The notes under the pieces are model-generated. The model did not search any database, was not told the DNA's origin, and saw nothing but the letters and a program-made list of their open reading frames with translations. Made by a program: the position numbers and the translations under genes. Positions 1-7,213 of a stretch of 64,000 bases of DNA are shown here, piece by piece (the first letter of the stretch is position 1; each line of letters begins with the position of its first letter). Source of the stretch: Candidatus Saccharimonadota bacterium (lineage in GTDB: Bacteria > Patescibacteriota > Saccharimonadia > Saccharimonadales > Saccharimonadaceae); assembly GCA_016866755.1 (NCBI GenBank), contig VGLK01000002.1, positions 100,971 through 164,970 of the forward strand, written 5' to 3'.

Positions 1-290
1 ACATATAGAACCGCTAAAGAGACGACGAGAACTACCCACGTTGGTGGCGGCGGGATTGGGTCTCGTTCTAGCTTTCTGACCGTCTTTTGATGAAGTGGTA
101 ACTCAGCTTGTGTGTGCGGTTGACATGAGCCAGCGCATGCTACGGTCACCTCGGATACATTAGACAAGGTATGGTGCGACTGCACTAGTCCGCCAAATGT
201 GCATACAAAAATTGTAAGTATAGCAAGAACTAATAAGCAGCTACGAGTGTGTAGCTCGCTCAATCGAGGGTTTAGACGTAAGTCACCCAT
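1..290 (-). CDS. Membrane protein of unknown function, C-terminal part outside window
   Basis: From an ATG at 290 the minus-strand frame stays open for about 96 codons to the window edge. The visible part has a polar N-terminus, a hydrophobic segment at about residues 18-36, a linker with a close cysteine pair (C52, C56) and a proline run (residues 78-83), then the start of a second hydrophobic segment at about residue 85. It lies just downstream of the VKOR-family gene on the same strand. The extra cysteines would suit a redox partner of that gene, but this is inference. I do not recognise the family. Confidence 0.6.
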   Translation of the reverse strand, partial: MGDLRLNPRLSELHTRSCLLVLAILTIFVCTFGGLVQSHHTLSNVSEVTVACAGSCQPHTQAELPLHQKTVRKLERDPIPPPPTWVVLVVSLAVLY

Positions 291-342
291 AATTAACAAA
301 TACCTACCCTCATATCAGTCATAATAGTGTCTATTACACCAA

Positions 343-1098
343 TTAAAGTAGGCTTACCCAATAGTCGGCCCAGCGTTGGAATAACAGGATAAAGATTACG
401 ACATAAGTAACAGCGATAAGTTCAGCTCTGTGGCTTAGTAATTTATTGAGCTTGGTGCCGAGATTTATGTGCTTCTTCTCGATACAATAAGCCGTTGTCA
501 GCCATAACATAGCAAATGTTACCAGCCAAACTAGCATACAGTACAAACAGAGCTTACCAATCTCAAATACCCCCTGATAGAAAAGCCATGAAGCAAAGCC
601 CGCACCAAATACAACGCCTCCCAACAACGCTCGCCACCATGCCCGCTTGAGCTTAATAGCACCTGCCGCTATTGTCATCGCTGCCGCAAAGACGGCTGTG
701 TATGCAAATATACCAATAAACGAGTTAGGTAGCCCTAAAGCACTAGCCTGCGGGCTGGCAATCACTGGCGAACAAGAAACGATAGGGCTCAGGCTACAGC
801 TTGCAACGTGATTTGGTTCGGTCAGTAACTCAATCTTTTCGATAGATAAGATAAAAGAAGCGCTAATACCAATTGCCGCAAGAGTTGTTAGCCAGCGAGC
901 AAGCCGTATATCTGGCTTGACTGGTTTGAGAGCATAATACTGAACGACGATTGTCAGGGCGACAAGCACACTAGCCGCTAAGTAGACGTAGCCTACTTGA
1001 TTACGCAATACGAAAATAGCGGCGAATAAATAGATAACGGGTAGCACCCAAAAGTAACGTATAAGTGAGTTCTGTACGAGATTCATTCTTAGTTCCAT
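343..1098 (-). CDS. Vitamin K epoxide reductase (VKOR) family membrane protein
   Basis: Bacterial VKOR homologues oxidise a partner such as a DsbA-like protein and pass the electrons to quinone, so that disulfides form outside the membrane. All four cysteines expected of the family are present: the loop pair C101 and C109, followed by the Ser/Asn-rich segment ending LGLPNS, and the C184-L-Y-C187 pair in a later membrane helix. The 251 residues contain about six hydrophobic segments, one or two more than a minimal VKOR. No fused thioredoxin domain is seen, so the partner must be encoded elsewhere. The start could be the ATG at 1098 or the in-frame ATG at 1086. The gene is divergent from the CDF transporter, with only 46 bases between them, and lies in the AT-rich integrative element. 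Confidence 0.85.
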   Translation of the reverse strand: MELRMNLVQNSLIRYFWVLPVIYLFAAIFVLRNQVGYVYLAASVLVALTIVVQYYALKPVKPDIRLARWLTTLAAIGISASFILSIEKIELLTEPNHVASCSLSPIVSCSPVIASPQASALGLPNSFIGIFAYTAVFAAAMTIAAGAIKLKRAWWRALLGGVVFGAGFASWLFYQGVFEIGKLCLYCMLVWLVTFAMLWLTTAYCIEKKHINLGTKLNKLLSHRAELIAVTYVVIFILLFQRWADYWVSLL

Positions 1099-1144
1099 GA
1101 TAGCACACTAATACCGTCATAATGATGGTAAAATAGACCTTAAT

Positions 1145-2035
1145 ATGAGCCACACTCACGAACTCTCCACAAACAACAAAAGCCTTATCTTTGGAATAAT
1201 CTTGAACGGTGCGTACACCATAGTGGGGTTTGTGTTCGGACTGCTTACTGGCTCGCTTGCCCTCATAGCGGACGCAATTCACAACCTCACTGATAACGTC
1301 ACGCTCGGTATTTCCCTTGCAGCGAATCGTATAGCCGAACGTAAGGCTAATTCACGAAAGACATTTGGGTATGGACGTGCAACTATTCTTGCTGCTGCCG
1401 TTAACGCTAGCTTTCTCATCGGAATAGCGTTATTTATAGTCAATGAATCAGTCCAGCGATTACAGAACCCTGTTGAGGTTGATGGTGGCATTATTGCTGC
1501 CGTAGCTTTTGGCGGTATCGTGGTCAATGCCACCGTTGCCTATATGCTGTCGAAGAACCGCCAAGACCTCAATATGCGGAGCGCATTTACCGACCAGTTA
1601 TTCGACGCACTTTCCTCTCTAGGTGCTATGTTAGCTGGTCTAATAATCATGTTCACTGGTATACAGTTTATTGATACAGTCGTCGCCCTCATTGTTGTGG
1701 TACTCTTACTTTACAACACTATTAAGATACTCAAAGAGGCTGCTAATATCTTGCTAGAGGGCGTACCAGACGACGTTGATATTAACCGTATTCAGGCAGC
1801 AATTACATCGATTGATAAAGTTAATGAGGTAGACGATATGCATATCTGGGCAATTCGCTCTGGCTACAATACTTTGAGTTGCCATGTCGTTATTGATGAG
1901 CAAGAACTAAAAAGCAGCCGAGCTATTGTTGAGACTATAAAGGAAACACTGCGTAGAGAACACGGTATACCACACGCCACAATCGAGATTGAGTTAGAGT
2001 CAGACGCTCGACACATATCACACGAGAAACACTAG
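1145..2035 (+). CDS. Cation diffusion facilitator (CDF) family metal transporter
   Basis: CDF proteins export divalent metals such as Zn, Co, Fe or Mn in exchange for protons. The 296 residues have the usual six membrane segments and a cytoplasmic C-terminal domain (about residues 205-290) that dimerises and senses metal. TM2 carries H46-x3-D50, the usual zinc-site pattern. In TM5 the pair is D150-x3-D154 where zinc transporters normally have His-x3-Asp, so the metal may not be zinc. The N-terminus has a short His cluster (SHTHE). A TAAAAT hexamer at 1129-1134 sits 10 bases before the ATG, and no Shine-Dalgarno sequence is visible. It is cargo of the integrative element. Confidence 0.9.
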   Translation: MSHTHELSTNNKSLIFGIILNGAYTIVGFVFGLLTGSLALIADAIHNLTDNVTLGISLAANRIAERKANSRKTFGYGRATILAAAVNASFLIGIALFIVNESVQRLQNPVEVDGGIIAAVAFGGIVVNATVAYMLSKNRQDLNMRSAFTDQLFDALSSLGAMLAGLIIMFTGIQFIDTVVALIVVVLLLYNTIKILKEAANILLEGVPDDVDINRIQAAITSIDKVNEVDDMHIWAIRSGYNTLSCHVVIDEQELKSSRAIVETIKETLRREHGIPHATIEIELESDARHISHEKH

Positions 2036-2057
2036 CAACATAAGTTGTAATTACGGC

Positions 2058-2168
2058 TCAAGCGACATCGTTACATATTTTCCAATAAATACTTCGTTCT
2101 TTAGAAGATAAATATTCTGGCATTCTGTCAAAAACATTCCTTCGATGGGTAGTAGGCGATTCCTTCAT
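2058..2168 (-). CDS. Possible 36-residue protein
   Basis: A short minus-strand frame starts 21 bases after the stop of the 95-residue gene at 2190-2477. It encodes a basic, polar peptide beginning MKESPTTHRR and ending in CNDVA. There is no convincing ribosome binding site, so it would have to be translated by coupling to the upstream gene. The composition looks protein-like, but chance is not excluded. Confidence 0.25.
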   Translation of the reverse strand: MKESPTTHRRNVFDRMPEYLSSKERSIYWKICNDVA

Positions 2169-2189
2169 TCCATTATCATCGGTTTCTCT

Positions 2190-2477
2190 TTATTGATACC
2201 TTCCACTGCTATCACCCTCCACTATACTTGCTAATGTCCATGACAAATGTTCAGCATCAAACTCAATGCGATAATCGTTCGAGCCGTCACTCATTTCAAA
2301 GACATGTATCATACGTTTACCTTTAGTTGTCGGGTGTCTCATACCAAACACTGTAAACACAATCTCCTGTCCTCGAAACCTCATCTTCCAGGGCATACAC
2401 AAGTCCCTCTCAGCCGTGTTAGCCTGAAAGATGGGTACAATATCAACTCGCTCATTAACCTCGTGTGAGGGGTTCAT
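2190..2477 (-). CDS. Small conserved-looking protein of unknown function
   Basis: The 95 residues alternate hydrophobic and charged positions from about residue 30 (MRFRGQEIVFTVFGMRH, then MIHVFEMSDGSNDYRIEFD), as expected for a small mostly beta fold. There is no signal peptide or membrane segment. The start is supported by TAAGG seven bases upstream of the ATG at 2477. It sits alone between the CDF gene and the GIY-YIG gene inside the integrative element. I do not recognise a family. Confidence 0.65.
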   Translation of the reverse strand: MNPSHEVNERVDIVPIFQANTAERDLCMPWKMRFRGQEIVFTVFGMRHPTTKGKRMIHVFEMSDGSNDYRIEFDAEHLSWTLASIVEGDSSGRYQ

Positions 2478-2519
2478 AAACGTGCCTTAGACATAAGAGT
2501 TTTAGCATGTCGTACTGCC

Positions 2520-2542
2520 AAAAAAGCCTTGAGGCGTTTTTC
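2520..2542. terminator. Short hairpin flanked by A and T runs
   Basis: GCC-TTGA-GGC is bordered by five A on the left and five T on the right, so it could stop transcription in either direction. The stem is short (3-4 bp), which makes it a weak call. Confidence 0.4.
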
Positions 2543-2845
2543 TAAAATAAAGTCCAACTTTTCAGGCTAGAAGGTTGTCTGTTAGTCTCGATATATTCTG
2601 TCCACTGCTGATTCTTTTGAACTTGCTTCATACAATAATTACTCCAATGCTTTAGAAATTAAAAACCAACTAAAACGAGATGTTTAGCTGTACGGGTTTA
2701 ATTTACAAGGCTATCTGGTGGAGTGTACTAACCATTATAGTATCCTCAAGACAGGGAGCCGAGTATTGTACAAAAACTTTCAGGGACGCTTTGCTAATGC
2801 TAGTGTGTATGACGTCTATTAGTATTACATACCCACACAGCAGAA
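2543..2845. other. Stretch without a supported gene
   Basis: AT-rich DNA of the integrative element between the hairpin at 2520-2542 and the end of the GIY-YIG gene. The only open frame of note (2680-2868, plus strand, 62 codons) has no ribosome binding site, is rich in Ser/Thr/Ile without a recognisable pattern, and overlaps the GIY-YIG gene end. I see no RNA gene or repeat. Confidence 0.5.
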
Positions 2846-3316
2846 TTAGGAAAGTATATGCGGATTAGTAAAATGCGGCTTATCGTCAGAAAAACGAGCA
2901 AACTGGCCTTTAGAGATTCTAATATCAACAGCATACGGATTCCACTCGCTAATGGAATATGGTTCTCCATTATTTTCTACCAAGCGTAAGGTATCCCAGC
3001 CATTCGGTATATATGCATTAGCGATGGGTTTAAGTTGAAAGAATATTTCTCTTTCGGCAGCTTCTAGTAAATCATTATCTGTATATATCCAGTCAGCAGG
3101 TTTGAGTTCGCTCAACTCTGAAAGTATTCTCCACTCGACTTGGTCACCAAAGAAGTATAAATACTGGGTTAAAAGCGGTTGACGGTGTATAGGTCTGCCT
3201 GCCTTCCAAAGTTTTTTGTGGTGATTCCAACGACCTGTAATAGAACTGTTAGACTTGCCAACATAGATACACTCACCCGTTGTTTTATTGAACGCACCAT
3301 AAATACCTTTCGTCAT
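2846..3316 (-). CDS. GIY-YIG nuclease domain protein
   Basis: The first 100 residues follow the GIY-YIG nuclease plan: G4-I5-Y6, Y18-V19-G20, the conserved Arg (R29) in the following helix, and a candidate catalytic Glu (E87) eight residues before the Lys-Pro of LKPIAN, the spacing seen in UvrC. Residues 100-156 form a tail I cannot place. The 156-residue length suits a stand-alone GIY-YIG protein of mobile elements, which may cut or nick DNA. The target is unknown. Its location inside the element suggests a role in element mobility or in competition with other DNA. Confidence 0.8.
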   Translation of the reverse strand: MTKGIYGAFNKTTGECIYVGKSNSSITGRWNHHKKLWKAGRPIHRQPLLTQYLYFFGDQVEWRILSELSELKPADWIYTDNDLLEAAEREIFFQLKPIANAYIPNGWDTLRLVENNGEPYSISEWNPYAVDIRISKGQFARFSDDKPHFTNPHILS

Positions 3317-3416
3317 GTATATATCTTAATACGGATAGTCCGTGTTTGATTCAGGAAATATTTTCAGCTAGCGGCTCTTGAACCATTCGCATAAGTACAT
3401 ATCAACAGCTATCGCA

Positions 3417-3422
3417 TACAAT
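3417..3422 (+). promoter_or_regulatory. -10 hexamer of a leaderless promoter
   Basis: TACAAT ends seven bases before the ATG at 3430 and no Shine-Dalgarno sequence is present, so the transcript would start at or next to the start codon. Confidence 0.45.
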
Positions 3423-3429
3423 AGTAATA

Positions 3430-4080
3430 ATGAGTAGCGAATCACTAACAGACAAACAGGCAGAGCTAGAGATTTTACTTCCAATTGTTGATGAGTACAC
3501 TCGCTACAAAAAGCCAGAAAAAATACAAATACCTACACCTGTGTTTGATTCAAGCTCCATAATGAGCGGAGAGTCAATGTTCCAAGTACACGAATTATTA
3601 AAGATTGAAAAGACACTTCAACGTCTGGAAACCCAAGGACTTATAAAAATTCTCTCTATGTTCGGTACTTTAGACGGAATACGAGTATCTATCGTAGACG
3701 TAGATGCTTTACTCGAACAATATAAATTACTCGACGAGTCTATACCCTCAAAAGGTAACCTACCTAGAATTATCTACTCAATGAAAACTGGTGAAGGTAA
3801 AATCAACGGCGAAGGTTTCAGGTTATACAGGAAAAAAGACAACCGAAAGTTGTTTGGTAAATTACTTAGTACCCCTAATTACCGTTTAAGCCGCTCGGAA
3901 GCAATGAAAGTTGTAAACCTCCGAACAACAGTCAAAGACCCTGATGGAATTAACGATTTTAGCAAAAAAGTTTCAAAACTTCGAGCAGGTTTAAGGGGTC
4001 TTAGCAAAGAGCATCTCAGCTATCAGAATAATGTCTTGCAATTATTTGCGGACGTAAAAATAACAGATAAGAATCGTTAA
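3430..4080 (+). CDS. Integrative-element protein of unknown function
   Basis: The 216-residue protein is mainly helical. Residues about 50-100 (ELLKIEKTLQRLETQGLIKIL) resemble a winged-helix recognition segment, and the C-terminal third is Lys/Arg-rich with repeated short helices (KVSKLRAGLRGLSKEHL), suggesting nucleic-acid binding. It precedes the RepA-like ATPase gene on the same strand by 141 bases and may be the element's regulator or replication accessory protein. This is inference from position and charge. I do not recognise the family. Confidence 0.7.
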   Translation: MSSESLTDKQAELEILLPIVDEYTRYKKPEKIQIPTPVFDSSSIMSGESMFQVHELLKIEKTLQRLETQGLIKILSMFGTLDGIRVSIVDVDALLEQYKLLDESIPSKGNLPRIIYSMKTGEGKINGEGFRLYRKKDNRKLFGKLLSTPNYRLSRSEAMKVVNLRTTVKDPDGINDFSKKVSKLRAGLRGLSKEHLSYQNNVLQLFADVKITDKNR

Positions 4081-4221
4081 AAAAATCTTTATTCACCTCA
4101 AGAATTAGCACCGCATTCGGTTACATTTTCTTCAAAAATGGGCACACAATTAAGAATAGACAAACAGCAAAAAGCATCGTAGCTAATAGTTTGTCCGCTA
4201 TGGTGCTTACAAGGAAATAAA

Positions 4222-5214
4222 ATGGTTACATCAGAGAAAAAAATAATTGATGTGGCTTCACTCGATTCACTTATGACGCAGTACTTCCCTACTGCAAGGT
4301 GGACGGTGGAGAGCATCATACCAGAGGGAGGGCTGACCATATTGTCAGCAGCACCAGGCTCGTTCAAAACGTGGCTAATGCTTGAAATATCTCTCTCGAT
4401 TGCGGAAGGTAGAAGCCTTTTTGGAAAGTACAGTACCAACAAAACAGGCGTTCTATTTGTAGATGAAGAATCGGGTCCTAGAATGCTACAAGAACGCTTT
4501 AAGCAACTAAGTTCTGTTGAAGGTTTGCCGATACACTATACCTCTCGTCAGAATACGAGAGTAACAGAGGCATACGTCGAAAGCCTTTTAGTTATCTGTA
4601 AGGAAAAAGAAATCGGCTTAGTGATGTTTGACTCTTTAGTTCGGCTTCATGCAAGCGACGAAAATGCCTCCAAAGATATGTCGGAGTTGTTTAACCTATT
4701 TAGACAACTTACAGATAGTGGGCTGTCTGTACTTATCGCACACCACAATAGAAAACCGAGCCAAGGGAACTACAATCCGTCGGGAGATATGAGAGGTAGC
4801 TCCGACATACTAGCCGCAGTGGACTGTCACATGGCAATGAGCCGCCAAAATGGCAGTGAATACGTTCTAGTTCAGCAGACTAAAAATCGTTATATGCCAG
4901 AAATACGACCCTTCAAGTTACGCTTTGTTTTGGAAGACGAAACTAGCTATTTTGAGTTCATAGGCGAAGAAAAAAATCGGTCAAGTGAACGAGCTGACGA
5001 CAAACAATATATCGTCGATACATTGAAGAGTAACGAGTCGGATATTACAAAGAAGCTGCTTTATGAGCTACTTGCGAGTAATGGTAAAAAGATTGGTATG
5101 AATCGACTTGGTGAATACCTTGAAGAACTAATCGTTGATGAGTTAGTCTTCACCTCCGAAGGTCCAAGAACTGCCGTTTACTACCACATCAGAACCGATA
5201 CAGGAGTGCGTTAG
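4222..5214 (+). CDS. RepA-like AAA ATPase (AAA_25 type)
   Basis: Proteins of this group are RecA-fold ATPases related to the hexameric RepA helicase of plasmids, common in integrative elements and phages. The Walker A motif is AAPGSFKT (lysine K49), a Walker B strand LVMFD lies at about residue 130, and the AHHNRK segment plus the QQTKNR segment further on match the RepA-like pattern. Residues about 245-330 form an extra C-terminal helical or winged-helix region. The start is supported by AAGGA seven bases upstream of the ATG. It probably serves replication or maintenance of the excised element. Confidence 0.8.
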   Translation: MVTSEKKIIDVASLDSLMTQYFPTARWTVESIIPEGGLTILSAAPGSFKTWLMLEISLSIAEGRSLFGKYSTNKTGVLFVDEESGPRMLQERFKQLSSVEGLPIHYTSRQNTRVTEAYVESLLVICKEKEIGLVMFDSLVRLHASDENASKDMSELFNLFRQLTDSGLSVLIAHHNRKPSQGNYNPSGDMRGSSDILAAVDCHMAMSRQNGSEYVLVQQTKNRYMPEIRPFKLRFVLEDETSYFEFIGEEKNRSSERADDKQYIVDTLKSNESDITKKLLYELLASNGKKIGMNRLGEYLEELIVDELVFTSEGPRTAVYYHIRTDTGVR

Positions 5215-5230
5215 AAACGTATTACTATAT

Positions 5231-5380
5231 ATGACTGATTTTCTAAATGACTCGCAAAAAAAGAAAAACAAAGAACCTACTGTCGTTTATCGACACGTAG
5301 AAAAAGAAACGATTCTGATTGAACAAGTATTTAACATGCTGTTCGAAATGGTAGAAGAAAATAACAATCCAACAGATTGA
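5231..5380 (+). CDS. Small charged protein between repA-like gene and excisionase
   Basis: A 49-codon frame starts 16 bases after the RepA-like gene and ends 40 bases before the excisionase gene, all on one strand. The product has a Lys-rich N-terminal half (QKKKNKEP) and an acidic, helical C-terminal half (LFEMVEENN). No clear ribosome binding site is seen. The position in the replication/excision cluster supports it. No family is recognised. Confidence 0.5.
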   Translation: MTDFLNDSQKKKNKEPTVVYRHVEKETILIEQVFNMLFEMVEENNNPTD

Positions 5381-5420
5381 TGTTTACAAATACTAATAAC
5401 TATTTATAATAATAAGTACT

Positions 5421-5606
5421 ATGTCTGAATATAAGTTTTATACAGTTGCGGAAGTTGCAGAAATACTCCAAGTTCACTGGCAAAGCGTGTTGAATTACAT
5501 TAAGAGCGGCAAGCTGAAAGCGGTGAAATTAGGTAAGGGTTATCGAATAAGTGCCACTTCCCTCTCTAAGTTTATTTCAGACAGTACTAAAAGGAAAAAG
5601 CAATGA
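5421..5606 (+). CDS. Excisionase-type helix-turn-helix protein
   Basis: The 61 residues are a single MerR/Xis-like winged helix-turn-helix of the HTH_17 type: YTVAEVAEILQVHWQSV forms the helix-turn-helix and KAVKLGKGYRIS the wing. Such proteins bend DNA at attachment sites and steer the recombinase toward excision. Its stop codon overlaps the recombinase start codon (ATGA at 5603-5606), so the two are translationally coupled, which fits a recombination directionality factor. Confidence 0.85.
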   Translation: MSEYKFYTVAEVAEILQVHWQSVLNYIKSGKLKAVKLGKGYRISATSLSKFISDSTKRKKQ

Positions 5607-7213
5607 AAAAAGTAGCAATATATATGCGTGTGAGTACAGCTCACCAAGAAGATGAAGAAACAATTAAAAGCCAATACATGGAGCTTGAAGCTAGAATCTT
5701 GGCTGACGGTTATGTACTATCTCCCGACCTAATTTATAAAGATGATGGGTGGAGTGGTGCAATTATTAAAAGACCTGGACTTGATGACTTACGGGCAGAT
5801 ATGCAAAGCAAAAAGTTTGATATTCTATACTTTTATGACCGAGGTCGTATATCCAGAAAATATGTGCATCAGGAAATTATTCTTGGCGAAGCAAAAGATA
5901 ACGGCATTGAGTGCATCAGTTTACACGACATTAATGGCACTTCTACAGAAGAAGTCCTTATGGGTAGTGTTATGGGTATTTTCCATGAATATGAACGTGT
6001 AAAAATAGCAGAGCGTATGCGTATCGGTAAGGTCAGAAAAGTTCGTGAAAATAAGAAGCTACTCGGCTATAATCCAAAGTTTGGTTATGACTACCACCAC
6101 AGGGTTAAAACTGGTCCAGATGCTAAAGAAGGATACTTCTCTATAAACGAAAAACAAGCAGAAATTGTACGTCAAATCTTCAACTGGATTGCAGAAGGAA
6201 AATCTAAGCATGAAGTAAAAAGACTACTTGTTGATGCAGATATGAAACCGCCAAAAGGTCTTCGTGAGCAATGGAGTAGCAGTACACTTGACCGATTAGT
6301 AAGAGATACGACCTATATGGGTAAGCACTACTACAACAAAAGCGAGTCAGTTGAGACTAAAAAACCACAGAACCCTGACAAAGAATATCGAAAAGTAGTT
6401 AAAGGTAGTCGAGTACAACGCCCCAAAGAAGAATGGCTCGCCATTGATGTTCCTATAATAGTAGAGCCGTCTTTATTCGATAAAGTGCAGGTACAACTAG
6501 GTATAAATAAACGGCTTAACTCACGCAATAATAGTAAGAATAAATACTTACTTACGGGACTAATTAAGTGCCCATGTGGCTGTTCTCGTGCGGGCGACCC
6601 TGCAAATGGGAGTGCTTATTACAGATGTACCGATAGACTAAATAAGTACCCTCTGCCTCGAACTTGCTACGAAAAAGGAATAAATGTAACTGTCCTCGAT
6701 TCATTAGTCTGGGAAAACATCAAAGAGCTGCTTGCTAATCCCACTTTAGTTGTACGACAAGCCCAAGGGTGGCAGAAGTCCGCCTCACCTCTCGAACGAC
6801 GCTCAGATGAGCTAAAGAACCGTCTAAAAGCATTCGACGACGAAGAGGTAAGATATGTAAAAGCTTACGGCAAAGGTACTATGCCTGAAAAGATTTACAA
6901 AGAAGTTGTACAAGAACTGAACGAGAAACGTGAAGCATTAGTCTATGAACTGAATGCTATTGAGGCTGAGTTAATGAATAAGACCCCTGTACCTATGGAA
7001 CAACTTGTTGACGGTGTGGTAAAATTAGTAGGAAAACTGAGTTTTAATGACAAGAGAAAAGTAATCGAAAAACTGGTTACAAGTATTGTTGCAACGAAAG
7101 AAGAAATTACTATATGGGGATTATTACCAATTCCAACGTCAGAACAGGTTGTGTTAAATGTTAACCATTGGCATCGTCGGCCTACCAAACGTCGGCAAAT
7201 CTACCCTTTTTAA
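5603..7213 (+). CDS. Large serine recombinase (integrase)
   Basis: Large serine recombinases join an element's attP to a chromosomal attB through a phosphoserine DNA intermediate. The 536-residue protein has the resolvase N-domain (Y7-M-R-V-S11-T12, S11 being the nucleophile; GRISR near residue 81), the recombinase domain (about residues 160-270), a zinc ribbon rich in cysteines (KCPCGCS to PRTCYE, about residues 325-360), a coiled coil (about residues 395-455) and a C-terminal arm. Its last 18 codons lie within the 5' end of ychF, ending in TAA at 7211-7213, so the tail of the enzyme is read from the target gene. The gene is AT-rich, unlike the chromosome to its right. Confidence 0.9.
   Translation: MKKVAIYMRVSTAHQEDEETIKSQYMELEARILADGYVLSPDLIYKDDGWSGAIIKRPGLDDLRADMQSKKFDILYFYDRGRISRKYVHQEIILGEAKDNGIECISLHDINGTSTEEVLMGSVMGIFHEYERVKIAERMRIGKVRKVRENKKLLGYNPKFGYDYHHRVKTGPDAKEGYFSINEKQAEIVRQIFNWIAEGKSKHEVKRLLVDADMKPPKGLREQWSSSTLDRLVRDTTYMGKHYYNKSESVETKKPQNPDKEYRKVVKGSRVQRPKEEWLAIDVPIIVEPSLFDKVQVQLGINKRLNSRNNSKNKYLLTGLIKCPCGCSRAGDPANGSAYYRCTDRLNKYPLPRTCYEKGINVTVLDSLVWENIKELLANPTLVVRQAQGWQKSASPLERRSDELKNRLKAFDDEEVRYVKAYGKGTMPEKIYKEVVQELNEKREALVYELNAIEAELMNKTPVPMEQLVDGVVKLVGKLSFNDKRKVIEKLVTSIVATKEEITIWGLLPIPTSEQVVLNVNHWHRRPTKRRQIYPF
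7158..7213. other. Probable right attachment junction of the integrative element inside ychF
   Basis: Here the recombinase frame and the ychF frame overlap by 56 bases. AT-rich element DNA to the left gives way to GC-richer sequence from about 7163, where the codons for the ychF P-loop begin. The exact crossover dinucleotide cannot be fixed without the left junction, which lies outside the window. The ychF start codon at 7158 may come from the element or from the original gene. Confidence 0.6.

Noticed and set aside
2680..2868. 62-codon plus-strand frame in the element
   Set aside because: No ribosome binding site or promoter, no protein-like pattern, and it overlaps the end of the GIY-YIG gene.
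4098..4442. 114-codon minus-strand frame over the start of the RepA-like gene
   Set aside because: Antisense to a gene with clear Walker motifs and a good ribosome binding site.
6943..7188. 81-codon minus-strand frame at the ychF junction, as a possible element gene
   Set aside because: Antisense to the recombinase end, Ser/Thr-rich without pattern, no start signals.
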